Part shown: positions 35,436-42,873 of the stretch, piece after piece
How positions within the stretch are numbered: position 1 is the first letter of the stretch
Layout of the letters: the number at the start of each line of letters is the position of its first letter
The notes under the pieces: model-generated
Told to the model about the DNA's origin: nothing
Database searches by the model: none
Seen by the model: the letters and a program-made list of their open reading frames with translations, nothing else
Made by a program: the position numbers and the translations under genes
Assembly (NCBI GenBank): GCA_963715625.1
Contig: OY970260.1
Coordinates: 1-64,000, forward strand
DNA length: 64,000 bases
Reading direction: 5' to 3'
From: VRUE01 sp963715625
GTDB lineage: Bacteria > Actinomycetota > Thermoleophilia > Solirubrobacterales > 70-9

Positions 35436-35756
35436 TCAGGTTGCTGGAGCGTCGATGTTGAACTCGACTTTGTAGCCAGCGTCGAACTCGAACTCGACAA
35501 CGCCAGGGGTCCACGTCACCCCGGCAAGAAGGTCGTTGAGCGTGATCGAGAGCGATCCAGCGAGCCTCACGTAGGTATCGAGCATCGCGGTGACTTTGCC
35601 GTTCTCAATCGCGCCGATTCGACTAGGAGACACCATCGCACGCTCGCCAAGGGTTTCCTGCGAAACGTCGGCACGCTTCCGCTGGAGAAACAGATTGTCG
35701 GCGATTCGCGCCCTCGCTTCGTACGACAATTCTCTGGCCCGTCTCGGCCCATTCAT
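35436..35756 (-). CDS. XRE regulator, paralog 1 of 4
   Basis: 106 residues with an HTH_3 domain (NLFLQRKRADVSQETLGERA, MVSPSRIGAIENGKVTAMLD) and a short tail (LNDLLAGVTWTPGVVEFEFD). The tail motif, LLxGxxW followed by P/G and acidic strands, recurs in the three adjacent genes. It overlaps the upstream XRE gene by four bases. Confidence 0.75.
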   Translation of the reverse strand: MNGPRRARELSYEARARIADNLFLQRKRADVSQETLGERAMVSPSRIGAIENGKVTAMLDTYVRLAGSLSITLNDLLAGVTWTPGVVEFEFDAGYKVEFNIDAPAT

Positions 35757-36118
35757 TTTGGGCGCCTCCCGCGGCGCGGAGTCGTCTCCCGCAGCGCGAA
35801 GACCTCCGCCGCGAGCGCCGGGTCGCTTGGCACCTCGAAGTCGCCGGGGACGACTATTGCCTCGGCTGGCGTCCAGAGGATGCCCGCGGTCAGCTCGTTC
35901 GGCGTTACCTCCAATGCGCCAGCCACACGAATAAAGGTGTCGATGCGGGGGAGCTTCTGCCCCAGCTCTAGCGGCGAGATGCCGGTGAGGTGAGTCTCAG
36001 CGCGGAACGCGAGCTCATGCTGGCTGATGCCCAGCCGCTTTCGGCATTCCCGCAGGTTGATCCCGAGTCTCTCTCGTAGCTCGTCCGAGGGCGGCAAGGG
36101 CCTTCTTCGGCCGTTCAC
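35753..36118 (-). CDS. XRE regulator, paralog 2 of 4
   Basis: 121 residues: HTH_3 (NLRECRKRLGISQHELAFRA, then GISPLELGQKLPRIDTFIRV) and the shared tail (LTAGILWTPAEAIVVPGDFE), with a basic C-terminus (RRGRRPK) that could add DNA contacts. Start and stop overlap both neighbours by four bases. Confidence 0.75.
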   Translation of the reverse strand: MNGRRRPLPPSDELRERLGINLRECRKRLGISQHELAFRAETHLTGISPLELGQKLPRIDTFIRVAGALEVTPNELTAGILWTPAEAIVVPGDFEVPSDPALAAEVFALRETTPRRGRRPK

Positions 36119-36417
36119 GCTTCACCTTTCTTTGTATCGGCGGCCCACTCCGAGCCGTCTTCGACGTAGAAGTCGCCCTCGACGTAGTAGCCCGGTCGCC
36201 AGCGCAAGCCTGCGAGCAGCACGCACGGCGAAGCCTCCACTCCTGCCGACACCTTCAAGATGGTGTCGAGTCGGGGGAGCCGCCGTCCGCGCTCTAGCTC
36301 GCCTATGTCGCCCCGATGCAACTCGGTCAGGCGGGCGAGTTCCTCTTGGGTGAGATCGGCGCGTCGGCGGCTGCGCCAAAGATTGCGACCGAACTGGTCC
36401 GCAAGCCGCGAGTCCAT
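36115..36417 (-). CDS. XRE regulator, paralog 3 of 4
   Basis: 100 residues from ATG 36417: HTH_3 (NLWRSRRRADLTQEELARLT, then GDIGELERGRRLPRLDTILK) and the tail LLAGLRWRPGYYVEGDFYVE. It is most like paralogs 2 and 4 in the recognition-helix end (LPRLDTI). Confidence 0.75.
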   Translation of the reverse strand: MDSRLADQFGRNLWRSRRRADLTQEELARLTELHRGDIGELERGRRLPRLDTILKVSAGVEASPCVLLAGLRWRPGYYVEGDFYVEDGSEWAADTKKGEA

Positions 36418-36791
36418 CACGGGGACTCCGACTGATCGACGGCCCCGAACTCGAAGGCGCCCTGCTGCACGTATGCACCGGGGCGCTGGACGTTGCGCCC
36501 GAGGCTCCAGGCCATTCCAACCAGCAACTCGCACGCCTCAACTTCGACAGCGCCGGCAAGTTTGACGATGGTGTCTAGCCGCGGCAGCCTAAGACCGCGC
36601 TCAAGCAAGCTGATCTCAGTCTTATGCAAGCCGGAGCGCTCGGCGGTCTTCTCCTGCGAGAGGTCCGAGCGGCGGCGGAGCAAGATGAGATTTTCGGCGA
36701 AGCGCTGATTGAGGCTGGCGGCCTCGGCCTTGCCAGTGGTTCCTCCTATTGCCGGGGTGGACGGTGCTGTGGTCGAGGGGCACGGGATCAC
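36417..36791 (-). CDS. XRE regulator, paralog 4 of 4
   Basis: 124 residues: an N-terminal extension, HTH_3 (NLILLRRRSDLSQEKTAERS, then TEISLLERGLRLPRLDTIVK) and the tail LLVGMAWSLGRNVQRPGAYV. It abuts the third paralog (one shared base) and overlaps the upstream 115-residue gene by four bases, so all belong to one operon headed by a sigma-like gene. Confidence 0.75.
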   Translation of the reverse strand: MIPCPSTTAPSTPAIGGTTGKAEAASLNQRFAENLILLRRRSDLSQEKTAERSGLHKTEISLLERGLRLPRLDTIVKLAGAVEVEACELLVGMAWSLGRNVQRPGAYVQQGAFEFGAVDQSESP

Positions 36792-37135
36792 GACCCGCCT
36801 CCCGTGTCGACAAGCTCCACGACCACCGAAATGCCATAGGCCATTCGGAATTCGAGTAGATCGACGTCTCCATCCCCATGCCCTACGAAGGTCTGCGTGT
36901 CGGCAGGGTCGAGGAAAACACCGTGAGGACCGTCCAAGACCAGGCTGATCGCCGAATGATCGGGCGGAAGAAACTCGACACGGCGAAGCTCGCCCTGCAT
37001 TCCGCAGCCGAAGAACTGTCCGTAGAAGTTGACGGTCGCTTTGACCTGCGACCCGATCAACCCATGCAGGCGGCGCAGAGCGTCGTTGAACTCGATCGAC
37101 TGTAGATCGTCCATATGGAACAAAGGCGCTGGCAT
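36788..37135 (-). CDS. hypothetical protein in sigma/XRE operon
   Basis: 115 residues (MDDLQSIEFNDALRRLHGLI, then VNFYGQFFGCGMQGELRRVE). It looks like a small soluble alpha/beta protein. The start may be ATG 37135 or 37114. It lies two bases after the sigma-like gene and runs into the XRE array, suggesting a regulatory accessory role. Confidence 0.5.
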   Translation of the reverse strand: MPAPLFHMDDLQSIEFNDALRRLHGLIGSQVKATVNFYGQFFGCGMQGELRRVEFLPPDHSAISLVLDGPHGVFLDPADTQTFVGHGDGDVDLLEFRMAYGISVVVELVDTGGGS

Positions 37136-37137
37136 CG

Positions 37138-37638
37138 CTAACTGGGCCCCCTCTCCACCAATTCCCTAACGCGGGCGCGGCCCTCCTTGAGGCAGCGGTG
37201 GACCTTGGCGCGGCTCCACCCCCGCAGCTCGCCGATCTCGGCGTAACTGCAACCGAGACCGAGCAGGATCAGGGCCGCCCGCTCGTCCGGCTTCAACTGC
37301 TCGATCAACTCGATAATCCGCGCGCTGTCTTCTGTGCGCTCGACCAGTTCGGCGGGACCACTCCGCTCCCCCGACACCGCGAACTCCAACTCTGAGGTGG
37401 CCGTCAGTCGGTAGCGCGCCTCCCGCTCGGTCGTCTGCCTGGTAATCGCCCAGGCGGCGCGCTTGACGACCAAGAGCATCCAACGCAGGGCATCGTCACC
37501 GGGCGGACCATCGTAGAAGCGCAGGAACTGAACGCAGGCATCGCTCAGAGCGTCCTCTGCGTCCTCGTGGCGGCGGGAGTGAAAGTGCGCCTGACGCACC
37601 AGGCTCCGTCGCTCGACTCGAAGCAACCGATCAAGCAC
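37138..37638 (-). CDS. ECF-like sigma factor
   Basis: 166 residues from GTG 37638 (Shine-Dalgarno AAAGGAG about 12 bases upstream); ATG 37689 is in frame but lies within the arm of a strong hairpin. Region 2 resembles HEDAEDALSDACVQFLRFYD, then LRWMLLVVKRAAWAITRQTT; region 4 reads IEQLKPDERAALILLGLGCS then YAEIGELRGWSRAKVHRCLK. It heads a six-gene operon with four XRE paralogs, immediately downstream of the relaxase gene, and may set the transfer programme. Confidence 0.72.
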   Translation of the reverse strand: MLDRLLRVERRSLVRQAHFHSRRHEDAEDALSDACVQFLRFYDGPPGDDALRWMLLVVKRAAWAITRQTTEREARYRLTATSELEFAVSGERSGPAELVERTEDSARIIELIEQLKPDERAALILLGLGCSYAEIGELRGWSRAKVHRCLKEGRARVRELVERGPS

Positions 37639-37673
37639 ATGCGCACGGCTCTCCTTTGCCTCTCTCGGGCTCT

Positions 37674-37747
37674 GCGGCTGGGTGGCCATGCGCCCGCCCC
37701 CGCACGCGCAGCGTGCGACCCTTGGGGCGGCGTGGCCACCCAGCCGC
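37674..37747 (-). promoter_or_regulatory. nested hairpin leader H2
   Basis: Outer arms GCGGCTGGGTGGCCA (37674-37688) and TGGCCACCCAGCCGC (37733-37747) pair perfectly over 15 bp. The inner stem is CGCACGC-GCA-GCGTGCG (37701-37717). It sits between the relaxase stop and the sigma-gene start, 36 bases from GTG 37638. Confidence 0.72.
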
Positions 37748-37771
37748 CGCCCGAGCTACCGCTCCCAAAAG

Positions 37772-40700
37772 TCAGCGCCCGATTCGCATCCCGCGCTCGG
37801 CGTTACGAACCCGCTGTTTGGTGAGCCGCTGCTGCACTCGGGCAAGGCGTAGTTCGGCCTGCCGTCGATCACGGCGCTGCGCTGCATCGCGCGGCTTGGG
37901 ACCGAGCGGGTGGCCGTCGGTCGAGGTGATGCCGTGGCGTTGGCGGTAGCCGTAGATCGCATCGACCCCTTCGTTCCAAAGGGCTGCCTTCAACGGCTCC
38001 TTCGGACGTGCACCGATGCTCTCCTCGATCATCTTGCTCGGTCGGGCTCGCTCCGCGGCGACCGCCCGGCGGCACAGTTGCACCAGGCGGTCCTCGATCA
38101 CGGCGAGTTCGGCTCGCTCGATTCCACTCAGGCCATTTGGACGCGCCTCGGTCGCGACCTCGACGGTGAGACTGTCGCGCTCGCCTTCGAGGCGGCGGAG
38201 CTGCGTCAGGGCCTGCCGCTCCTTCGCCTCGATCTGAGCAGGACGCTCGCCAATCGGCTCGCGCTTCCCGGCCAAGTCCGCGATCCGCGACCTGACTGCG
38301 GCGATGCGCCGCTCGAGGCCGTCGAGTCGTTCTGCGGCTGGCGATTGCAAAGTCTCGGCCGCAATCCGTCGCTCCAACTCCGCTCGGCGCTTCGCCAGAT
38401 CGACAGGCGATTGGGACTCGATGCGCTTTCGCGCCGCGACCTCCACAGCCGCGTACTCTCCAGCCGTCCGCTCCGATCCGGCCCGCAGCTCGTGCGCCGC
38501 GTCCTCGATCTCGCGCGTCCCAGGTCCGAGGTCGGGATCGGTCAGCTCCGATGCGGCGACGCCGTAGGCGGTGGTGGCACCGCGGGCGCGCGAGACCGCC
38601 ACGGTGAAGTCCTCGCGGCTGATACCGGAGTCGAGGAGGGCGAAGGCCGAGTCGAAGGTCTTTGACTCGGTGCTGTAGGTGGTGAGCGCGTAGGCGTGCT
38701 GGATCGCCGGCTCCCGCGAAGGCGTGACTTTCTCCAGATAGCGGCGGTCGAGCCGCACCCCTTGACCCTCTACGCCGAGCCGCTGGAGGTAGAGGTGGTG
38801 CTTTGCCTGATCGACGGCGACGACCTCCCACCGTTCGCGGTTGGAGACCTCGGGCGTGTTGATCCGGGTAACGACGCGATCACCGACTCCGAACCGGTGG
38901 CCGCCGACAACCAGGGCCTCCGTTGCCACCCTGCCCTCTGCCGCGAGCAGTTCCCGCGCCCGTTCGTTCAACTCGGCGACGTCGCGGGTGCGCCGTGCGA
39001 TCATCACCGCGTCCTCACCGTTGGCGAACCGCTTGTGCCAGTCGAGCACCTGAGCATCGAGCGCCTCGGGCAGGGTGTCGGCGATTACCAGCCGCTCATG
39101 CGCGTGCAAGAGGTCGAGCGCATCCGAACCTCTGCCTTCGTGAGCGAGTTCAACGATTTCGCGGTCGACCGGATCGCGCTGGCGGCGAATCTGCGTCAGC
39201 TCGATCGGCTCGATCTCATTGGTCAGGTTCCCGTAGAGGCCGCCGGGACCGACCGCCCCGATCTGATGGGGGTCGCCGATGAATACGAGCTTGCCATCAC
39301 AGCCCTCGGCTAGATCGGCGAGGGCGGCAGCGTAGGGGGTCGGAGTGGTCGAGGACTCGTCCACCACGATCACCGTCCCTCGCGGCAGCGGCGCGATGCC
39401 GCGCTCGGCCAGCTCTCCGGTCTGGATCAAAAAGGCCGTGATCGAGGTCGCCGGCACCCCGGCATCCGACAGCTCGCCCGAGGCGCTGCGGGCCGTGGCG
39501 ACACCGACGCCGCGATGGCCCGCCGCCGCCCATGCCTCCTGCGCAGCGGCGAGCGCGGTCGTCTTGCCGGTACCCGGTAGGGCTGCGACCGCGACGATCC
39601 GCTCGCCGCCGGTGGTGAGGCGGCGCACCATCTCGGTCTGCTCGGTACTCAAATAACGGTGGCGGTCGAGAACGGCAGCGAGCGTGGCGCCGTCGACCAC
39701 GGCGGCGCCAGCGTTCTCCCCCTTTCGGGCGGTTGCCATGAAGCGCTGCTCCATCTCCCACAGGCGCGGCGTCGTGTAATAGGTGGAGTCGAGTGGGCCG
39801 TGGCCGTGATGTACCTCGATCACTCGCTCGCCGGCGAGCAGAGTCTTGACTGCCGCCTCCAGCCCGCGCGTATCGGTTCCTTCGCGAAGCTGGTTCGCCA
39901 CGGCACAGAGCAGGTCGCGGCGGTCGAAGTGAGAGTGGTGAGCCTCCAGATCGGCCAAGGCGCGATCGAGGTTGTCGGCACGAATCGCCTGGGGCTCGCG
40001 ACGGCGAACCCCACGCAGCATCCGGTCTATCGAGTCGGGCGTGAGATCGAACTCCGTCGCGCGCAACTTCCACTCCGTCCGTTGAGTATCGGGATCGACC
40101 CCGTAGTCCTTGGCGTCACGGGTGCGATAGGCGGCGACTTCGGCCGCGGCCGGGGAGCTGGTGCCGCGCTCGGCCATCTCCGCCACGATCTCCATCCGCC
40201 GCTGAGAGAAGTGCTCGATCACCGGCCGCCCGATCCCAGTGAGGTCGGCGTAGCCGTTGACAACCGGCTGCCACTCAGCGCCGATCTCGCGCGTTACCTG
40301 AGCCCGAAGTGCCGCCTGGTAGACGTGGCCGGCGGCCTTCGCCTCGCGCAAGAGGGGCGACTGGCGCTTCGGGTTGGCGAGGCTCAGCCAGCGCCCGTCC
40401 GAGACCGCGCGGGTCATGTTCGCGGTGACGAGGTGGGTGTGAAGCGCAGGATCTCCGGCCCGCGAGGAGCGGTGGCGGAAGGCCATCGACAAGAAGCCGC
40501 TGCCAGGCTCGATCGACACGCCCCCCTTCCCGCGCCGCACAAAACAGGCCGTCCGCTCTAGGTAGCCGACTGCCTCGGCGACGGCATGATCGTGGGCACG
40601 GAGGATCGCCGCGCGGACCTCCGGCGAGCCGACTGCGTAGAGCAGCGAAACCGACTTGGGGGCGGCGAAGCGAATGTCGTAGCCGAGGGTCGGGTCGAGG

Positions 40701-40966
40701 CGGCGCTCATGTCCGTCTGCGTCGATGAACTTCCGAGGCTTGGGCCGAGAGACCAGCACTTCGCCGGTGACGGGATGCTTGCCTGCGAGCACCGCCGCAT
40801 AGGCGTCTCGATCTACCTCTCCCAAGAGGCCAAGCTCGGCGGCCAGCTCGCCCATCCACTCACCCGGTGCCTCGCCCGGCTTCGTGTAGTAGTCGTCGCC
40901 TCCTTCGGCCACCGCTTCGATCCAATAGTTGGCGTTGGCGCGGCCGATCTTCGTAACTCCCACCAT
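37772..40966 (-). CDS. MOBF (TrwC/TraI-like) relaxase-helicase
   Basis: 1064 residues. The N-terminal relaxase domain has paired tyrosines (GGDDYYTKPG at about 26-27) and the three-histidine metal site (FRHRSSRAGDPALHTHL; His 165, 176, 178). A RecD-like helicase follows, with Walker A ALPGTGKTTAL at about 462-472 and VVDESSTT. UvrD-C-like motifs (YALTTYSTESKTFDSAFALL) and a coiled-coil, basic C-terminus complete it. It nicks oriT and unwinds the transferred strand. A consistent oriT lies 40 bases upstream of its start. Confidence 0.93.
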   Translation of the reverse strand: MVGVTKIGRANANYWIEAVAEGGDDYYTKPGEAPGEWMGELAAELGLLGEVDRDAYAAVLAGKHPVTGEVLVSRPKPRKFIDADGHERRLDPTLGYDIRFAAPKSVSLLYAVGSPEVRAAILRAHDHAVAEAVGYLERTACFVRRGKGGVSIEPGSGFLSMAFRHRSSRAGDPALHTHLVTANMTRAVSDGRWLSLANPKRQSPLLREAKAAGHVYQAALRAQVTREIGAEWQPVVNGYADLTGIGRPVIEHFSQRRMEIVAEMAERGTSSPAAAEVAAYRTRDAKDYGVDPDTQRTEWKLRATEFDLTPDSIDRMLRGVRRREPQAIRADNLDRALADLEAHHSHFDRRDLLCAVANQLREGTDTRGLEAAVKTLLAGERVIEVHHGHGPLDSTYYTTPRLWEMEQRFMATARKGENAGAAVVDGATLAAVLDRHRYLSTEQTEMVRRLTTGGERIVAVAALPGTGKTTALAAAQEAWAAAGHRGVGVATARSASGELSDAGVPATSITAFLIQTGELAERGIAPLPRGTVIVVDESSTTPTPYAAALADLAEGCDGKLVFIGDPHQIGAVGPGGLYGNLTNEIEPIELTQIRRQRDPVDREIVELAHEGRGSDALDLLHAHERLVIADTLPEALDAQVLDWHKRFANGEDAVMIARRTRDVAELNERARELLAAEGRVATEALVVGGHRFGVGDRVVTRINTPEVSNRERWEVVAVDQAKHHLYLQRLGVEGQGVRLDRRYLEKVTPSREPAIQHAYALTTYSTESKTFDSAFALLDSGISREDFTVAVSRARGATTAYGVAASELTDPDLGPGTREIEDAAHELRAGSERTAGEYAAVEVAARKRIESQSPVDLAKRRAELERRIAAETLQSPAAERLDGLERRIAAVRSRIADLAGKREPIGERPAQIEAKERQALTQLRRLEGERDSLTVEVATEARPNGLSGIERAELAVIEDRLVQLCRRAVAAERARPSKMIEESIGARPKEPLKAALWNEGVDAIYGYRQRHGITSTDGHPLGPKPRDAAQRRDRRQAELRLARVQQRLTKQRVRNAERGMRIGR

Positions 40967-41006
40967 CGCCCCTGTTGTCCACGGAGCGGCCCTGTTGCAT
41001 CGGGGG

Positions 41007-41030
41007 GCACCGAAGGGTGCGTAGTGTGTC
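41007..41030 (+). other. oriT: origin of transfer: hairpin plus nic site
   Basis: GCACC-GAAG-GGTGC (41007-41020) is followed directly by GTAGTGTGT and C. The R388 oriT site bound by TrwC has hairpin GCACC-GAAA-GGTGC followed by GTATTGTCT, with the nick after the final T. Here the same layout predicts a nick between 41029 and 41030 on the plus strand. The rest of 40967-41191 holds no gene. Confidence 0.78.
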
Positions 41031-41191
41031 GGGCTGTGGGGCTGGGGCTACTGAGGCGTCTGGAGGGGCTACTGGATCGACCTCTTGCAGGGCTGCGCTT
41101 GCCTGGCTAGTGGCCCATTCGAGCTGGTTTCTCGGTCGTGCTTTTGGGTTCGGAAACTGCGTGGGTTCTCTGGTGGCTTGCTCGCTGAGGG

Positions 41192-41452
41192 TCAGCAGTT
41201 AGGCGGCATGAAGGTGGCGAAAAGCAACTGGTCCTCGCAACGCAAGAGGCCGGCACCGACCAGATCGCGCACAGTCTGCTCGACCCAATCCTCGTTCGCG
41301 TTCCTGCTCAATTCGTAGGCGGCCTCCATCACGCTGATCCCGTCTGGATGCCTGGAGACCACGATGGTCATGACGAGGATCTTCGCCGTCTCGTCGTCGG
41401 CGGGCAGCTCAGGGGGAAGATCCTCTCGCCACGGGCTGGGTTGACTGAACAT
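41192..41452 (-). CDS. winged-helix-like protein, leading-region paralog A
   Basis: 86 residues from ATG 41452 with Shine-Dalgarno AAGGAGG. It is paralogous to the gene at 41661: EQTVRDLVGAGLLRCEDQLL here against ERGVRDLVGVGLLHRNGDII there, both preceded by a helical segment (ILVMTIVVSRHPDGISVMEA). The pattern suits a small winged helix. It is the first gene after oriT in transfer order, so it may be expressed on entry. Confidence 0.6.
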   Translation of the reverse strand: MFSQPSPWREDLPPELPADDETAKILVMTIVVSRHPDGISVMEAAYELSRNANEDWVEQTVRDLVGAGLLRCEDQLLFATFMPPNC

Positions 41453-41516
41453 GAACCGACCTCCTTGTGTCAGTCCCCGGTGATTAGGCGAGGACATGCC
41501 GATCTTTTTCCACCCA

Positions 41517-41550
41517 CGTCAAGGCATCAGCGGCAAAAACTGGTCCCCCC
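41517..41550 (-). promoter_or_regulatory. repeated ICE regulatory motif, copy 1
   Basis: Minus strand: GGGGGACCA-N7-CCGC-N6-CTTGACG, upstream of winged-helix paralog A. TTGACG could itself serve as a -35 element. Copies with identical spacing are at 42028-42060 and 20986-21019. Confidence 0.6.
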
Positions 41551-41572
41551 AGCCAGGGGCGCGAAACGATTT

Positions 41573-41641
41573 CTCGGGGGCCGGGCTCCTTCCTGTGCCA
41601 GCGCCGCCGGTGTGGCAGGGCGACGCGATCCCGACCCCCGA
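41573..41641 (-). promoter_or_regulatory. nested hairpin leader H7
   Basis: TCGGGGGCCGGG (41573-41584) pairs with CCCGACCCCCGA (41630-41641) over 12 positions. The single non-Watson-Crick pair is a G-T wobble on the minus strand. An inner stem pairs CCTGtGCCA with TGGCAGG around 41592-41619. It lies between paralog B's stop and paralog A's motif. Confidence 0.6.
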
Positions 41642-41660
41642 AAAACCGCTCCTGAACAAA

Positions 41661-41951
41661 TCAGTCGCGGTCGAAGAAAAGGTGGTTGAATCGCAGCGCG
41701 GCGCGGGTCGGCCGAATGATGTCGCCGTTGCGGTGCAATAGACCGACTCCAACCAAGTCGCGCACCCCGCGCTCGATCCGGTCGGACTCGATGAAGGGCG
41801 CCCCGCTCGGCACCATCTCGCGGATCAACTCCGAGATCGTGAGCTGGTTGGGGTGTTCGGCGATCATCTGGGCGAGGATGCCCTCCTGATCGCGGTCGTC
41901 TTCTTCGGCGGGCGTGAGCACGCGCCGCTCACTATCGTCGCTGTCGTGCAT
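41661..41951 (-). CDS. winged-helix-like protein, leading-region paralog B
   Basis: 96 residues from ATG 41951 (Shine-Dalgarno AGGAGG). It shares the ERGVRDLVGVGLLHRNGDII segment with paralog A and adds an acidic N-terminus (MHDSDDSERRVLTPAEEDDR). Both leaders are also related (ACCGGGG...CACAGGAGG against ACCGGGG...CACAAGGAGG), so gene and promoter duplicated together. Candidate DNA-binding regulator. Confidence 0.6.
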   Translation of the reverse strand: MHDSDDSERRVLTPAEEDDRDQEGILAQMIAEHPNQLTISELIREMVPSGAPFIESDRIERGVRDLVGVGLLHRNGDIIRPTRAALRFNHLFFDRD

Positions 41952-41975
41952 GGGAGCTAATCCTCCTGTGCGCAA

Positions 41976-42008
41976 GCCCCGGTGGCGGGTCAACTCCGTC
42001 GCCGGGGC
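41976..42008 (-). promoter_or_regulatory. 12-bp hairpin before paralog B (H8)
   Basis: GCCCCGGTGGCG (41976-41987) and CGTCGCCGGGGC (41997-42008) pair over 12 positions with two G-T wobbles. Flanking CAAGCCC (41973-41979) and GGGCTTG (42013-42019) offer a competing outer stem. It lies just upstream of the ribosome site. Confidence 0.5.
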
Positions 42009-42027
42009 GTATGGGCTTGTCTGATGG

Positions 42028-42060
42028 CGTCAAGTCCCGAGCGGCACAAAGTGGTCCCCC
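42028..42060 (-). promoter_or_regulatory. repeated ICE regulatory motif, copy 2
   Basis: Minus strand: GGGGGACCA-N7-CCGC-N6-CTTGACG, upstream of winged-helix paralog B; spacing is identical to copies 1 and 3. Confidence 0.6.
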
Positions 42061-42110
42061 TCGCCGGGACTTTCCGCGCGGGTAGCAACGGCGGCGGCAA
42101 CGCGACCACG

Positions 42111-42144
42111 AAAAAAGGGCGCCCACCCTCGCGGGTGGACGCCC
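42111..42144 (-). terminator. Rho-independent terminator after ssb
   Basis: On the minus strand GGGCGTCCACCC-GCGA-GGGTGGGCGCCC forms a 12-bp stem with one mismatch and is followed by TTTTTT. It lies 17 bases beyond the ssb stop and ends that transcription unit. Confidence 0.85.
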
Positions 42145-42160
42145 CCGAATCGGGAGGACG

Positions 42161-42571
42161 CTAGAAGGGAATGTCGTCCTCACCGCCTCCGGCGGCGGCT
42201 GCGACCGGCTCCGCCTCCTCGTTCTCCTCCGCTTTGTCCTTCGGCTTGCCGTTCAGGAACTGGACGGTTTCGGCGACGATCGAGATGTATTCCCGGTGGT
42301 CGTCTCCCTCGCCGCGCTCCTTCCAGTCGAGCCGACCTTCGACCGCGACCGGGCGACCCTTCGCGAGGTACTCGGCGCAGCTCTCGCCCTGACCGCCCCA
42401 AACGGTGACGTTGAAGTAGTTGGGCTTGTCGACCCACTCGTCGTTGCCGTTCTTGCGGCGGCTGTTCACCGCGACGCGCAGGTTGCAGACCTTGGTGCCG
42501 CCATCGGTGGTTCGCAGATCCGGGTCTCGGGTCAGGTTGCCGGTGATGACGACTGAGTTGATGTTCTGCAT
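42161..42571 (-). CDS. ssb: single-stranded DNA-binding protein
   Basis: 136 residues with the OB-fold SSB sequence (INSVVITGNLTRDPDLRTTD, then PNYFNVTVWGGQGESCAEYL and GRPVAVEGRLDWKE) and the acidic tip EDDIPF that docks partner proteins. It starts at ATG 42571 after AAGGAGG. In conjugative leading regions SSB coats the incoming strand and dampens SOS induction. It is a single-gene unit with its own leader and terminator. Confidence 0.95.
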   Translation of the reverse strand: MQNINSVVITGNLTRDPDLRTTDGGTKVCNLRVAVNSRRKNGNDEWVDKPNYFNVTVWGGQGESCAEYLAKGRPVAVEGRLDWKERGEGDDHREYISIVAETVQFLNGKPKDKAEENEEAEPVAAAAGGGEDDIPF

Positions 42572-42607
42572 TTCGGGCCTCCTTGAGAGGTGGTTCGATT
42601 GACGAGC

Positions 42608-42717
42608 CCAGGTAGGGCGCGCGACCGAACGCGCGGAACCGAGCCGGAGACGAATGTCGGAGGTGAGGGGAACCCCCCTTGTGGGGGTTGAAGCGCGGGC
42701 GGCGCGTGCCACCCTGG
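42608..42717 (-). promoter_or_regulatory. ssb leader with nested stems
   Basis: AACCCCC-CTTGT-GGGGGTT (42671-42689) is a perfect inner hairpin. CCAGG (42608-42612) and CCTGG (42713-42717) plus adjacent GC stretches can form a bulged outer stem. The whole 42572-42873 gap has no gene. The outer pairing is weaker than in H1-H4. Confidence 0.4.
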
Positions 42718-42873
42718 CGGGAGGAAATTGGACTGCCTCTCATGGAGGGTCGATGCACCCCAACTTCGTCTTCACGGGTGGCTGATTTCCCAACCCTCGA
42801 CCTGACGACTTGCGACACCGAGTCCATGCCCTCGCGTTTGAGCCCCCGCCGCAAGAACGGCTCGCGGTGAGGC

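Noticed and set aside
41573..41641. Hairpin H7 as a Rho-independent terminator
   Set aside because: The T-run on the minus strand lies before the stem, not after it, and there is no T-run after it on the plus strand.
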